Below, piece after piece: positions 49,910 to 57,335 of a stretch of DNA of 64,000 bases. Both the position numbers and the translations under genes were made by a program. Under the pieces are notes generated by a model, which saw only the letters and a list, made by a program, of their open reading frames with translations, did no database searches and was not told the DNA's origin. Source of the DNA: Actinomadura sp. 6K520 (GTDB lineage Bacteria > Actinomycetota > Actinomycetes > Streptosporangiales > Streptosporangiaceae); the NCBI RefSeq assembly GCF_004349245.1, contig NZ_SMLC01000008.1:26164-90163 (forward strand), given 5' to 3'. How positions within the stretch are numbered: position 1 is the stretch's first letter; every line of letters starts with the position of its first letter.

Positions 49910-50533
49910 GTGACCGAGATCCGGACTCCGCTCCGCCGCCTTCCAGCCCAGCGCCGCAGCGCCGAACGCGTCCAGCGGATGCTCGACGCCTGCGCGGACA
50001 TCCTCGACGAGGACGGCTACGACGGCCTCACCACGACGCGCATCGCCCAGCGCGCCGACGTGGCGATCGGCTCGGTGTACCAGTTCTTCCCCGACAAGCG
50101 CGCGGTCGCGCAGGCCCTCGCCCTGCGCAACCTGGAGGTCTTCGGGGAGCGGATCTCGGCGCGGCTGGCCGAGGACGACTTCGCCGAATGGTCCGACACG
50201 GTCGGCGCGATCATCGAGATCTTCGTCGAGATGCACCGGACCGTGCCCGGCTTCCGCGTCCTGCGGTTCGGCGACGTCGCGGACGTCAACCTGCTCGACT
50301 CCGACGCCGACAACAACGCGGTCGTGGCCGAGACGCTCCGCCGGATGATCGTCGAGACCTTCGACCTGCGGGACACCCCCGGCCTGGCCACCGCCCTCGC
50401 CATCTCGGTGGAGGCCGGCGACGCCGTCCTGAAGATGGCGTTCCGCAGCGATCCCGCCGGCGACCCGGTGATCGTCGCCGAGGCGGAGCGGCTCATCCAC
50501 AGCTACCTCGCATCGCACATCGAAGATTCCTGA
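49910..50533 (+). CDS. TetR-family transcriptional regulator
   Basis: A 207-residue TetR regulator. The N-terminal DNA-binding domain (about 15-65) has RMLDACADILDEDGYDGLTT and ADVAIGSVYQFFPDKRAVAQ. The C-terminal ligand domain is helical with no recognised signature. The start is GTG 49910. It is divergent from the beta-glucosidase across 155 bases; whether it controls that gene or the following one cannot be read. Confidence 0.88.
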   Translation: MTEIRTPLRRLPAQRRSAERVQRMLDACADILDEDGYDGLTTTRIAQRADVAIGSVYQFFPDKRAVAQALALRNLEVFGERISARLAEDDFAEWSDTVGAIIEIFVEMHRTVPGFRVLRFGDVADVNLLDSDADNNAVVAETLRRMIVETFDLRDTPGLATALAISVEAGDAVLKMAFRSDPAGDPVIVAEAERLIHSYLASHIEDS

Positions 50534-50579
50534 CCTGTCACACTCATCCGTGACAGATTTCGCGAATGCTGAGGAACGG

Positions 50580-51188
50580 GTGAGTCCGCTGGACGCACAA
50601 GGGCTCCAGGCGCACGACAGGCTGCTGATCAGGCAGCGGATACGCCTGATGGTGAACCAGTACGAAGTGCGCGCCGAGGCGCCGGGCGGGAAGGAGGGCG
50701 AACTGCTCGCCTTCGCCCAGCAGAAGCGCATGGCGTTCAAGGAGCAGGTCACCCTCTACACGGACGACACGAAGTCCCGGCCGATCCTCGGCTTCAAAGC
50801 CCGCAAGCGCATCGACCTCGCCTCCGCGTACGACATCACGGACGCGGACGGGCGGGCGATCGGCGTCTTCCGCAAGGACTTCAAGAAGTCGCTCCTGGCC
50901 TCCACCTGGCACCTCGAACAGCCCGGCCTCGGCGTGACGACGGGCAGCGAACGCAACAAGGCCCTCGCCGTGCTGCGGCGCGTCTGGCAGTTCATCCCCT
51001 GGGTGGAGGCGCTTCCGTTCGCGTGGCCGTACCACTTCGACTTCTACGCCGGTGACCAGCTCGTCTTCTCCGTCGACAAGAAGTTCGGCATCCGCGACCG
51101 CTACGTCGTCGAAATCCACGACCCGCGCCTGGACCGCCGCCTGGTGATAGCCCAAGCCGTCGGCCTGGACGCCCTCCAGTCCCGTTGA
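50580..51188 (+). CDS. LURP-one-related / scramblase-like protein
   Basis: A 202-residue beta-barrel protein of the LOR/Tubby-like fold: LLIRQRIRLMVNQYEVRAEA, ARKRIDLASAYDITDADGRA and IGVFRKDFKKSLLASTW are typical. Bacterial members have no fixed function. GAGGAA at 50571-50576 supports GTG 50580 over GTG 50550. It is 46 bases after the TetR gene, so it may be in the same unit. Confidence 0.78.
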   Translation: MSPLDAQGLQAHDRLLIRQRIRLMVNQYEVRAEAPGGKEGELLAFAQQKRMAFKEQVTLYTDDTKSRPILGFKARKRIDLASAYDITDADGRAIGVFRKDFKKSLLASTWHLEQPGLGVTTGSERNKALAVLRRVWQFIPWVEALPFAWPYHFDFYAGDQLVFSVDKKFGIRDRYVVEIHDPRLDRRLVIAQAVGLDALQSR

Positions 51189-51250
51189 GTTGAGGGAGGC
51201 AGGGGTGGTCGGTTGAGGGGTGGGGTTCTCGGCGGGTCTGGTTTCTCGGA

Positions 51251-51279
51251 GCTTTACATGTTACGAAGGTATGTAAAGC
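51251..51279 (+). promoter_or_regulatory. Inverted repeat operator upstream of the diiron protein
   Basis: Arms GCTTTACAT (51251-51259) and ATGTAAAGC (51271-51279), 9 bp exact, spacer of 11 bases, ending 62 bases before the GTG start at 51341. The AT-rich arms stand out from the GC-rich surroundings. Likely a regulator site; the TetR protein upstream is one candidate binder. Confidence 0.7.
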
Positions 51280-51340
51280 CGTGGGCGGAGCACACTTGCG
51301 TCGCGATCGCGCGGCGTCATCCCCCCGAGGAGGATCCCCA

Positions 51341-52450
51341 GTGAGTTCCTACGAGCTCTACTCCACACCGGTCCCTACGGAGACGTGGGACGTCCCCATG
51401 GCCGGTGACACCCGCTTCACCTGGGAATACGACGATGGACGCGACCGGCTGCTGAGCCTGTACCAGAAGGGCAAGGACAAGCAGTGGGACGCGCAGAAGC
51501 GCATCGACTGGGATCTCGAGGTCGATCCGATCAACGTCGCCGGCCTGCCGGAGAACTTCAACCCGCTCTTCGGCTCCGACATCTGGGACAAGATGTCGCA
51601 GCAGGAGCGCGACGAGTTCGGGCGGCACCAGGGGTCGTGGCTGTTCAGCCAGTTCCTGCACGGTGAGCAGGGCGCGCTCAACGTGTCGGCGCGGATCGTG
51701 CAGTCCGTGCCGGACCTCGACTCCAAGTTCTACGCCGCCACCCAGACGATGGACGAGGCGCGCCACGTCGAGCTGTACACGAAGTTCGTGCACGAGAAGA
51801 TCGGCATGTACTACCCGATCAACCAGGACCTGGCGAAGCTGCTCGCCGAGTCGCTGGAGGACAGCCGGTGGGACCTGCCGTACCTCGGGATGCAGGTCCT
51901 GATCGAGGGCCTCGCGCTCGCCGCGTTCGGCCTCTACCGCGACATGTCGACGAACCCGCTGGTCAAGCAGCTCCTGGCCTACGTCATGCAGGACGAGGCG
52001 CGGCACGTGGCGTTCGGCCGGCTCGCGCTCAAGGACTATTACGCCGAGCTCACCGACAAGGAGCGGGCCGAGCGCGAGGAGTTCGTCGTCGAGGGCTGCT
52101 ACCTGATGCGGGACCGCTTCAAGGGGCGCGAGATCTTCGAGCAGCTCGACATGCCGGTCGACAAGTGCATGGAATACGTCGACAACTCGGATATGTACAC
52201 GCTTTATCAGTCGCTGCTGTTCAGCCGCATCGTGCCGTGCGTCCGGGACGTCGGGCTGTGGGGCGACAAGGTGCAGGCGGCCTACGACGACATGGGCGTG
52301 CTCGACAACGCCAAGGCCGACCTCGAAGCGCTCATGAAGCAGGACGAGGAGATCGCCGAGAAGGTCGACGAGGAGCGCTACGCGGCCGAACTCGCCGCGC
52401 GCAAGGACGAGGTGGACACGGCCATCGCGCTCGGCGGCAGCGCGGAGTAG
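51341..52450 (+). CDS. Diiron ferritin-like oxidase/oxygenase
   Basis: A 369-residue ferritin-like diiron protein. Iron ligands form the double ExxH pattern: Glu in QFLHGEQGALN, TMDEARHVELYTKF, and later MQVLIEGLALAAFG and MQDEARHVAFGRLA. Both DEARH motifs are intact. The class includes acyl-desaturase-like and N-oxygenase enzymes; actinobacterial homologues are usually of unknown substrate. GAGGAGGA precedes GTG 51341. A 29-base palindromic operator lies upstream and a strong hairpin terminator downstream, so it is monocistronic. Confidence 0.9.
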   Translation: MSSYELYSTPVPTETWDVPMAGDTRFTWEYDDGRDRLLSLYQKGKDKQWDAQKRIDWDLEVDPINVAGLPENFNPLFGSDIWDKMSQQERDEFGRHQGSWLFSQFLHGEQGALNVSARIVQSVPDLDSKFYAATQTMDEARHVELYTKFVHEKIGMYYPINQDLAKLLAESLEDSRWDLPYLGMQVLIEGLALAAFGLYRDMSTNPLVKQLLAYVMQDEARHVAFGRLALKDYYAELTDKERAEREEFVVEGCYLMRDRFKGREIFEQLDMPVDKCMEYVDNSDMYTLYQSLLFSRIVPCVRDVGLWGDKVQAAYDDMGVLDNAKADLEALMKQDEEIAEKVDEERYAAELAARKDEVDTAIALGGSAE

Positions 52451-52464
52451 CCGGTACGTGCCGG

Positions 52465-52492
52465 ACGGGGACGCCCTGCGGGGCGTCCCCGT
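52465..52492 (+). terminator. Hairpin terminator after the diiron gene
   Basis: Arms ACGGGGACGCC (52465-52475) and GGCGTCCCCGT (52482-52492), loop of six bases, followed by TCTCGTTT. The following 228 bases to 52720 show no gene. Confidence 0.75.
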
Positions 52493-52720
52493 TCTCGTTT
52501 CCCGGATTGTTTTGTCGGAGCTTGTCGCCATTTGGCGGCCCTGGGTTTTCGGTCACCGGCTTCCGTAGATCTATATGGTGTTTACCAATCGCTTCTCCAA
52601 ATGGCCATGCGCGTCTTCCGGCTGTACTAACGTCGCCGGTCGACGGTGCGCCGGAAACTGCCGACCGCGCGGGCGCACATCACACGTGCAGGGTCACATC
52701 CGAAATTCCCGGGGGGAAGC

Positions 52721-53428
52721 ATGAACCGATCCGTCAAGAGTCTGCTGAGCGTCTCCGTCCTCGTTCCGGCCGCCGCGCTCGCCGTCGCGGCCGTGCCCGC
52801 GAACGCCGCGACAGGCCCGTCCACCGCACTCCTCTACGAGAGCTACGCCGCGGCCGCGCCGGTCGCCCGGGCGCTCCCGGAGCCCGTGACCCGGACCGCC
52901 GGGCAGACCGCCGAGCAGGCCACGCACAAGGTCGACGGCGTGCTCCGGAGCACCGGGGCCGGGCCCGGCCTCCGCGCCAACCCCGACCCGCTCGGGAACG
53001 CGCTGCCCACCGGCGACCTCGGCGGCCTGTCGCAGTCGGTCCTCGGGAACGTCGGCCTCGGCCAGGCCCTGGGCGGCGGCGGTCTCGGCCTCCGCGAAGC
53101 CCGCCGGGCGGAGTCGCCGGTGAGCCTGCTGATGACGGACGTCCCGTCCATGCTCGGCGCGGCCAGCCCGGCCGGCCTGCCGGTGGGCACGACGCTCTTC
53201 CCGCCGAACGAGCGGGCCGCGCAGCCGGGCCCGGCGGACGACCTCCTCGGGCAGGCCGACGGCGTGGTCGACCAGGCCGGCGGCGAGCTCGACGGGGCCG
53301 GGAACAGCGTCGGCAAGGTCGTGCATGTGCTGAAGGCACGCGAGCGCGCCGCGACCAAGGGGGACGACGCGGTCTCCCTGCTGGACTCGTCCGGTCTGGA
53401 GCTGCCCGCCGTGCCCGGTCTCGGCTGA
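52721..53428 (+). CDS. Secreted protein of unknown function
   Basis: A 235-residue protein. The signal peptide is clear: basic MNRSVKSLLS, hydrophobic core VLVPAAALAVAAVP, cleavage after ANA. The mature part is rich in Gly, Ala, Pro and Asp with alternating motifs (GDLGGLSQSVLGNVGLGQAL, LLGQADGVVDQAGGELDGAG). No domain recognised; may be a chaplin/rodlin-independent exported structural protein. GGGGGAAG upstream supports ATG 52721 rather than the upstream frame extension. A strong terminator follows. Confidence 0.75.
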   Translation: MNRSVKSLLSVSVLVPAAALAVAAVPANAATGPSTALLYESYAAAAPVARALPEPVTRTAGQTAEQATHKVDGVLRSTGAGPGLRANPDPLGNALPTGDLGGLSQSVLGNVGLGQALGGGGLGLREARRAESPVSLLMTDVPSMLGAASPAGLPVGTTLFPPNERAAQPGPADDLLGQADGVVDQAGGELDGAGNSVGKVVHVLKARERAATKGDDAVSLLDSSGLELPAVPGLG

Positions 53429-53442
53429 CCCCGGCACTGATC

Positions 53443-53492
53443 AAAACGGGGCGTTTCGCGGATGTCGTAACATCTGCGGGACGCTCCGTTTT
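53443..53492 (+). terminator. Long hairpin terminator
   Basis: Long, slightly imperfect hairpin from AAAACGGGGCGTTTCGCGG (starting 53443) to its complement ending in CCGTTTT (53486-53492), loop CGTA region, followed by CATTTT. Terminates the secreted-protein gene. Confidence 0.75.
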
Positions 53493-53973
53493 CATTTTCC
53501 GCGCGCTGCTAGTTATATGTCCGAGATCACGGTTCTCGTGCGGGTAAAGGCGATCATCTTGCCCGGTTACCGACCGCTTGTGAGTGACTCCGCACGGCAA
53601 AAGGTCGGGTGACAAAGCCCACAAACCAGGGCTCTGCGTCTTGATTACCGCGGGGCGCGACGTACCGTCATCCACGGACCGCTTTCGTCCGGCCGGCACG
53701 CCAGAGAGGTCATCTGGCGGAGGCCGTCAAGGGCGAAAGAGGTCGCTCGGTGCGGCGTCTGAGTGATCAAAAAAGAAGATGCCTTTCCAGCCGCACCTGC
53801 CGGACGCCAGACCGCGATGACGCGGACGCGCCTTGAGATCGGCGCGTGCGGGCCCAGGAGCCCGCCGGCGGCGGGGGATTCGGGGACGGTCGACGTCGCC
53901 TGAACGCGCCGCGAGCACGGCGTGCCGACACGCCGGGCGTCCGGGGACCTGTTCCCGATCAAAGGACACCTCT
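53493..53973. other. Long upstream region of the RlpA-like gene without a recognised element
   Basis: About 480 bases between the terminator and the RlpA-like gene. It holds only short frames lacking ribosome sites. The second half contains several short inverted repeats, so a structured leader is possible. I looked for the ydaO (c-di-AMP) riboswitch signature often found before cell-wall genes in actinomycetes and did not find it. Confidence 0.5.
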
Positions 53974-54594
53974 GTGGGTAGCCCTGTCAGGCGTCTTCTT
54001 CGAGCACGCCTACGAACGATTCTGATCATCTCCGGTGCCGCGGCAGCCGTCCTCACCCTGGGCGCGTTCGCCCTGGTCAAGAACGACGGTCCAGCGAAGA
54101 CGACGCGGGTCGCGCAAACGGAGCCGAAGGCCACGGAACCGCTCCCGGACGAACCGCGCGCCGAACCGACGCGTGCGGCCCGCCGCGGGACCCGCTCGCC
54201 GGAGCCGTCCCGGAAGAAGACGAGGACTCCGAAGAGCAAGTCCGACGCGAAGGCCGGCCAGGGGCCGAAGCCGAAGGCCAGAAAGAAGAAGAAGCGGAAG
54301 GTCCTGAAGTCGGGGTCCTGTGAAGCCTCGTACTACTGGCAGGGGCAGATGACCGCCAGCGGCGAGCGCTTCGACCCGAGCGACCTGACGGCCGCGCACA
54401 AGACGCTGCCGATGGGCTCCAAGGTCCGCGTGACGAACAAGAACAACGACCGTTCCGTCACCGTCCGCATCAACGACCGCGGCCCGTTCGTGAGCGGCCG
54501 CTGCCTGGACCTGTCCAGGGCCGCGATGAAGAAGGTCCGCGGCACCGGCTCGGGTGTGATCCCGGTCCGGTACGAGGTCCTCGCGCGCGGCTGA
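53974..54594 (+). CDS. RlpA-like double-psi beta-barrel protein, membrane-anchored
   Basis: A 206-residue protein from GTG 53974, which has AAAGGA at 53961-53966. One N-terminal membrane segment (RTILIISGAAAAVLTLGAFA) anchors it; a Lys/Pro/Arg-rich linker (about 50-115) reaches the cell wall. The C-terminal RlpA domain (about 118-205) has SCEASYYWQGQMTASGERFD and RINDRGPFVSGRCLDLSRAA, including the conserved NDRGPF. RlpA proteins are septal-ring lytic transglycosylases acting on peptidoglycan; activity depends on the species. A hairpin terminator follows. Confidence 0.9.
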   Translation: MGSPVRRLLRARLRTILIISGAAAAVLTLGAFALVKNDGPAKTTRVAQTEPKATEPLPDEPRAEPTRAARRGTRSPEPSRKKTRTPKSKSDAKAGQGPKPKARKKKKRKVLKSGSCEASYYWQGQMTASGERFDPSDLTAAHKTLPMGSKVRVTNKNNDRSVTVRINDRGPFVSGRCLDLSRAAMKKVRGTGSGVIPVRYEVLARG

Positions 54595-54621
54595 TCCCGC
54601 GATAGATCGATCGATCACGAC

Positions 54622-54661
54622 CCGCCCGGCGGGCGCGCCAGTGTGCCCGCCGGGCGGTTTT
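54622..54661. terminator. Rho-independent terminator with T-tract
   Basis: Arms CCGCCCGGCGGGC (54622-54634) and GCCCGCCGGGCGG (54645-54657), 13 bp, loop of 10 bases, then TTTT. It serves the RlpA-like gene and, in reverse, the convergent hydrolase. Confidence 0.8.
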
Positions 54662-55659
54662 CAGCGTCCGCTCCCGGCGCCCGCACTCCAGGGTTCGGCG
54701 GTTTCCCGGGCCTCGGGCGGGTCGCCGCCCGAATCGAGCGACCATGCGCCGTTCTCCGCGTCCACCGGTTCGGCGGGCGGCGCGTCCGTGTTCCCGGATG
54801 CCCGCGACGTCTCCGCGGGCGCGTCGTCCGCCGGGGTGGCGAGGCGTTCGCGGAACCAGTCGGTGAGGACGCCGTCCACCCGCACGGCCTCGGTGATGGG
54901 CGGACGCGCCTCGGTGCCGGGCTCCGCGGCGAGCGCGTGCCCCATGCGGAACGTGGTGGACTCCACGGGCCCGGTGTCATGCCGGCGCAGCATGTCGCGC
55001 AGCGCGGTGATCTCCCGGGCGGGGACGACCCGGTCGGCGGCTCCGCCGATGAGCAGGGTCGGGACGTCCCGTCCGGCCAGTTCCGCGGCGACGGCGCCGA
55101 GGTCCAGCGCGTCGGCGAGCCGGTGGACGTCGTCCGTCCAGGAACGGTCGGAAGCGGAGCGCTTCTCCACCTCCCGCGCGGCATGCGAGGGCGCGACGAC
55201 GGGCGCCACGAGCGCGAGGGTGCTCACCGGCACGACGCCGCGCGCCGCGGCGAGGAACGCGGCGGCGCCTCCGACGCTGAACCCCGCCAGGCCGACCGGG
55301 CCGTCGGGCAGCGCGAGGTCGCGGCGGAGGTCCGCCAGGGCCGAGGGGAGACGCTGGACGGCTTCCTCCACCGCCTCGCAGTACGCCTCGATCGTCGCGG
55401 TCTGCAGGATCGCGCCCGATTCGAGCCCGCCGGGCGAGCTCCGGGGCAGGTCGAGGTAGACGCGCCACACCGGGACGCCCGTCATCGGGATCGCCGCCGC
55501 CAGCGCTCGCGCCGTGCGCGGCGGGTCGAAGCCGGGCCAGGCCACGATCAATCGGGTCGGGCCGGTGGCGGACGCGTCGACCGCGGTCGGGGGCAGCGCG
55601 ACGTAGGGGTCGCCCGCCGCGGTGCCGTGGACGGGTTTATGCGTATCGTCGCCGCTCAT
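54661..55659 (-). CDS. Alpha/beta hydrolase-fold protein
   Basis: A 332-residue protein. The nucleophile elbow is LAGFSVGGAAAF (GxSxG) near residue 135, with later Asp and His in GGAADRVVP and FRMGHALAA. The N-terminus (residues 1-25) is low-complexity. It is probably a serine hydrolase of unknown substrate (dienelactone-hydrolase-like length). ATG 55659 follows CAGGAG at about 11 bases; the longer frame from 55764 is also open. It is divergent from the YkvA gene; the gap 55660-55987 shows no clear operator. Confidence 0.82.
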   Translation of the reverse strand: MSGDDTHKPVHGTAAGDPYVALPPTAVDASATGPTRLIVAWPGFDPPRTARALAAAIPMTGVPVWRVYLDLPRSSPGGLESGAILQTATIEAYCEAVEEAVQRLPSALADLRRDLALPDGPVGLAGFSVGGAAAFLAAARGVVPVSTLALVAPVVAPSHAAREVEKRSASDRSWTDDVHRLADALDLGAVAAELAGRDVPTLLIGGAADRVVPAREITALRDMLRRHDTGPVESTTFRMGHALAAEPGTEARPPITEAVRVDGVLTDWFRERLATPADDAPAETSRASGNTDAPPAEPVDAENGAWSLDSGGDPPEARETAEPWSAGAGSGR

Positions 55660-55987
55660 GTCGGTCTTCGGCTCCTGCGGTGGTCGACGGGCGATGCCGG
55701 TCGTGCCGGGGGAGGCGGCGCTCCTCCGGCGGGCGACATGCTTCCAGTGAACGCCGGGCAACACGCCGTGAACCGCCGCACGTGGGCGGCGAGAGTGAGC
55801 CTTCTCACGCGCCCGGCGGTGTTTCGTCCGGCGATGTCAGGATCATTCCGGCGCTGGTTCGGACGGGCCGGCTGTGAGCTCCGCCGCAGGACCGGTCGAG
55901 GGGAACATTTCCGGCATTCGTGGCGTCGTAGTCATACGTGGGCGCCGCGGGGGCGCGCCCTCCTGAACGCCCGTCTGAGGAGTGCTC

Positions 55988-56350
55988 GTGGACAGGAAGC
56001 GCAGTGCGGCCGCCGCAGGGCAGGCCTGGCAGGTCTATCGCGAGACCCTGGAACCCGACGCCCCTGGTCTGTGGGAGCGGGCTCGGGCCGTCCCCCGGAT
56101 GCTCAAGGCGGTCCTCCGCGGCCAGTACAAGGGCATGTCCTTCGGGACGCTCGGGCTGCTCGCCCTGGGTCTCGTCTACATCATCTCCCCGATCGACGCC
56201 ATCCCCGACATGATCCCCGTGGTGGGCATCGCCGACGACACGGGCCTCGCCCTGTGGATGGCGACGGTCCTCGTCAAGTCCGCCGGCGACTTCGTCGCCT
56301 GGGAGCGCGGCGGGCGCCCGACCGTACTCGTGGGCGAGCCCGTCGACTGA
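55988..56350 (+). CDS. YkvA-family (DUF1232) membrane protein
   Basis: A 120-residue protein with a membrane helix (SFGTLGLLALGLVYIISPID) flowing into the DUF1232 signature DAIPDMIPVVGIADD. Members are small inner-membrane proteins of unknown function. GTG 55988 follows GAGGAG at about 55977-55982; GTG 55982 would add two codons. A bidirectional hairpin separates it from the IclR gene. Confidence 0.88.
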   Translation: MDRKRSAAAAGQAWQVYRETLEPDAPGLWERARAVPRMLKAVLRGQYKGMSFGTLGLLALGLVYIISPIDAIPDMIPVVGIADDTGLALWMATVLVKSAGDFVAWERGGRPTVLVGEPVD

Positions 56351-56363
56351 CAAAGGCTTCCAG

Positions 56364-56398
56364 GAAGGCGAGACCGTCCGTGCGGCGGTCTCGCCTTC
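56364..56398. terminator. Bidirectional hairpin terminator
   Basis: Arms GAAGGCGAGACCG (56364-56376) and its exact complement (56386-56398), 13 bp, loop of nine bases, directly before the end of the convergent IclR gene. Confidence 0.75.
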
Positions 56399-57145
56399 TC
56401 ATGTGCTCGGGCCGAGTTCCTTGGCGAAGCGGTCGGCGGCCTCCCGCATGATGGGCACGACGTTCGGGACGGCCTCGCGCGTCATGCGCCCGGACGGGCC
56501 GGACACGGAGATCGCCGTCAGCGCCGGCGCGCCCCGCAGCGGCACCGCGACGCAGCGGACCCCGAGCTCCTGCTCCTCGTCGTCCAGCGCGTACCCCTGC
56601 TCGCGGATCCGCGCCAGCTCGGACAGCAGGGCGTCCGGGGAGGTGAGCGTGTTGGGCGTGTGCGCCGCCATGCCCGTCCGGGCGAGGATCTCCGTGACGC
56701 GCTGGTCGGGCAACTGGGACAGCAGCGCCTTCCCCACGCCGGTGCAGTGCGGCTGGACGCGCCGCCCCACTTCGGTGAACATCCGCATGGAGTGCCTGGA
56801 CGGCACCTGCGCGACGTACACGGCCTCGTCGCCCTCCAGCACCGCCATGTTGGCCGTCTCGCCGACCTCGTCCACGAGGCGGGACAGCACCGGGCGCGCC
56901 CACGTGCCCAGCAGGCGGCTGGCGCCCTCGCCGAGCCGGACCAGGCGCGGGCCCAGGGCGTAGCGCTTGGACGGCTCCTGGCGCACGTAGCCCTGGTTCA
57001 CCAGCGTCCGCATCAGCCGGTAGATCGTCGGCATCGGCAGCCCGGAGACCTCCGTCAGCTCCGACAGCGCCATCTCGCCTCCGGCGTCCGCCAGATGCTC
57101 CAGCAGATCGAACGCACGCTCCAGCGACCGAACGGCCTCCGCCAC
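56399..57145 (-). CDS. IclR-family transcriptional regulator (second)
   Basis: A 248-residue IclR regulator starting at GTG 57145. The winged helix is about 4-70 (VRSLERAFDLLEHLADAGGE, LPMPTIYRLMRTLVNQGYVR); the effector domain is about 78-245 (TGVGKALLSQLP and AVPLRGAPALTAISVSGP). It belongs to the same family as the regulator at 15226 but shares little sequence. An imperfect inverted repeat lies upstream at about 57179-57210. No metabolic operon is adjacent in the window, so targets are unknown. Confidence 0.92.
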   Translation of the reverse strand: MAEAVRSLERAFDLLEHLADAGGEMALSELTEVSGLPMPTIYRLMRTLVNQGYVRQEPSKRYALGPRLVRLGEGASRLLGTWARPVLSRLVDEVGETANMAVLEGDEAVYVAQVPSRHSMRMFTEVGRRVQPHCTGVGKALLSQLPDQRVTEILARTGMAAHTPNTLTSPDALLSELARIREQGYALDDEEQELGVRCVAVPLRGAPALTAISVSGPSGRMTREAVPNVVPIMREAADRFAKELGPST

Positions 57146-57178
57146 CCCGCGTCTCCTCTCCCCGACGATCCACCCGAT

Positions 57179-57210
57179 TCTACGGAGAATCGATTTCGCT
57201 ATGCGGAAGA
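57179..57210 (-). promoter_or_regulatory. Imperfect inverted repeat upstream of the second IclR gene
   Basis: Read on the minus strand, TTCCGCATAGCGAAAT is followed by CG and ATTCTCCGTAGAA. The outer bases (TTC...GAA) and inner A/T blocks pair, the rest imperfectly. A site of this size next to an IclR gene suggests autoregulation. Confidence 0.4.
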
Positions 57211-57335
57211 AGTGTGCTCGTCAGGGTGATGCACGTTACACGCGCGTCGAACCTGGCAATAACCCTCTGTGCCCGGCGCCGTATCGCCGCCCCCCTGGCA
57301 CCCATAGGGACAGCGGAACGCGAGAGGGGATCGGG

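Noticed and set aside
53600..53973. ydaO/yuaA (c-di-AMP) riboswitch upstream of the RlpA-like gene
   Set aside because: The conserved elements (GGGGTGAAT-like, CAGCTAACC and GCAGGCG-like blocks) were looked for and not found; only generic inverted repeats are present.
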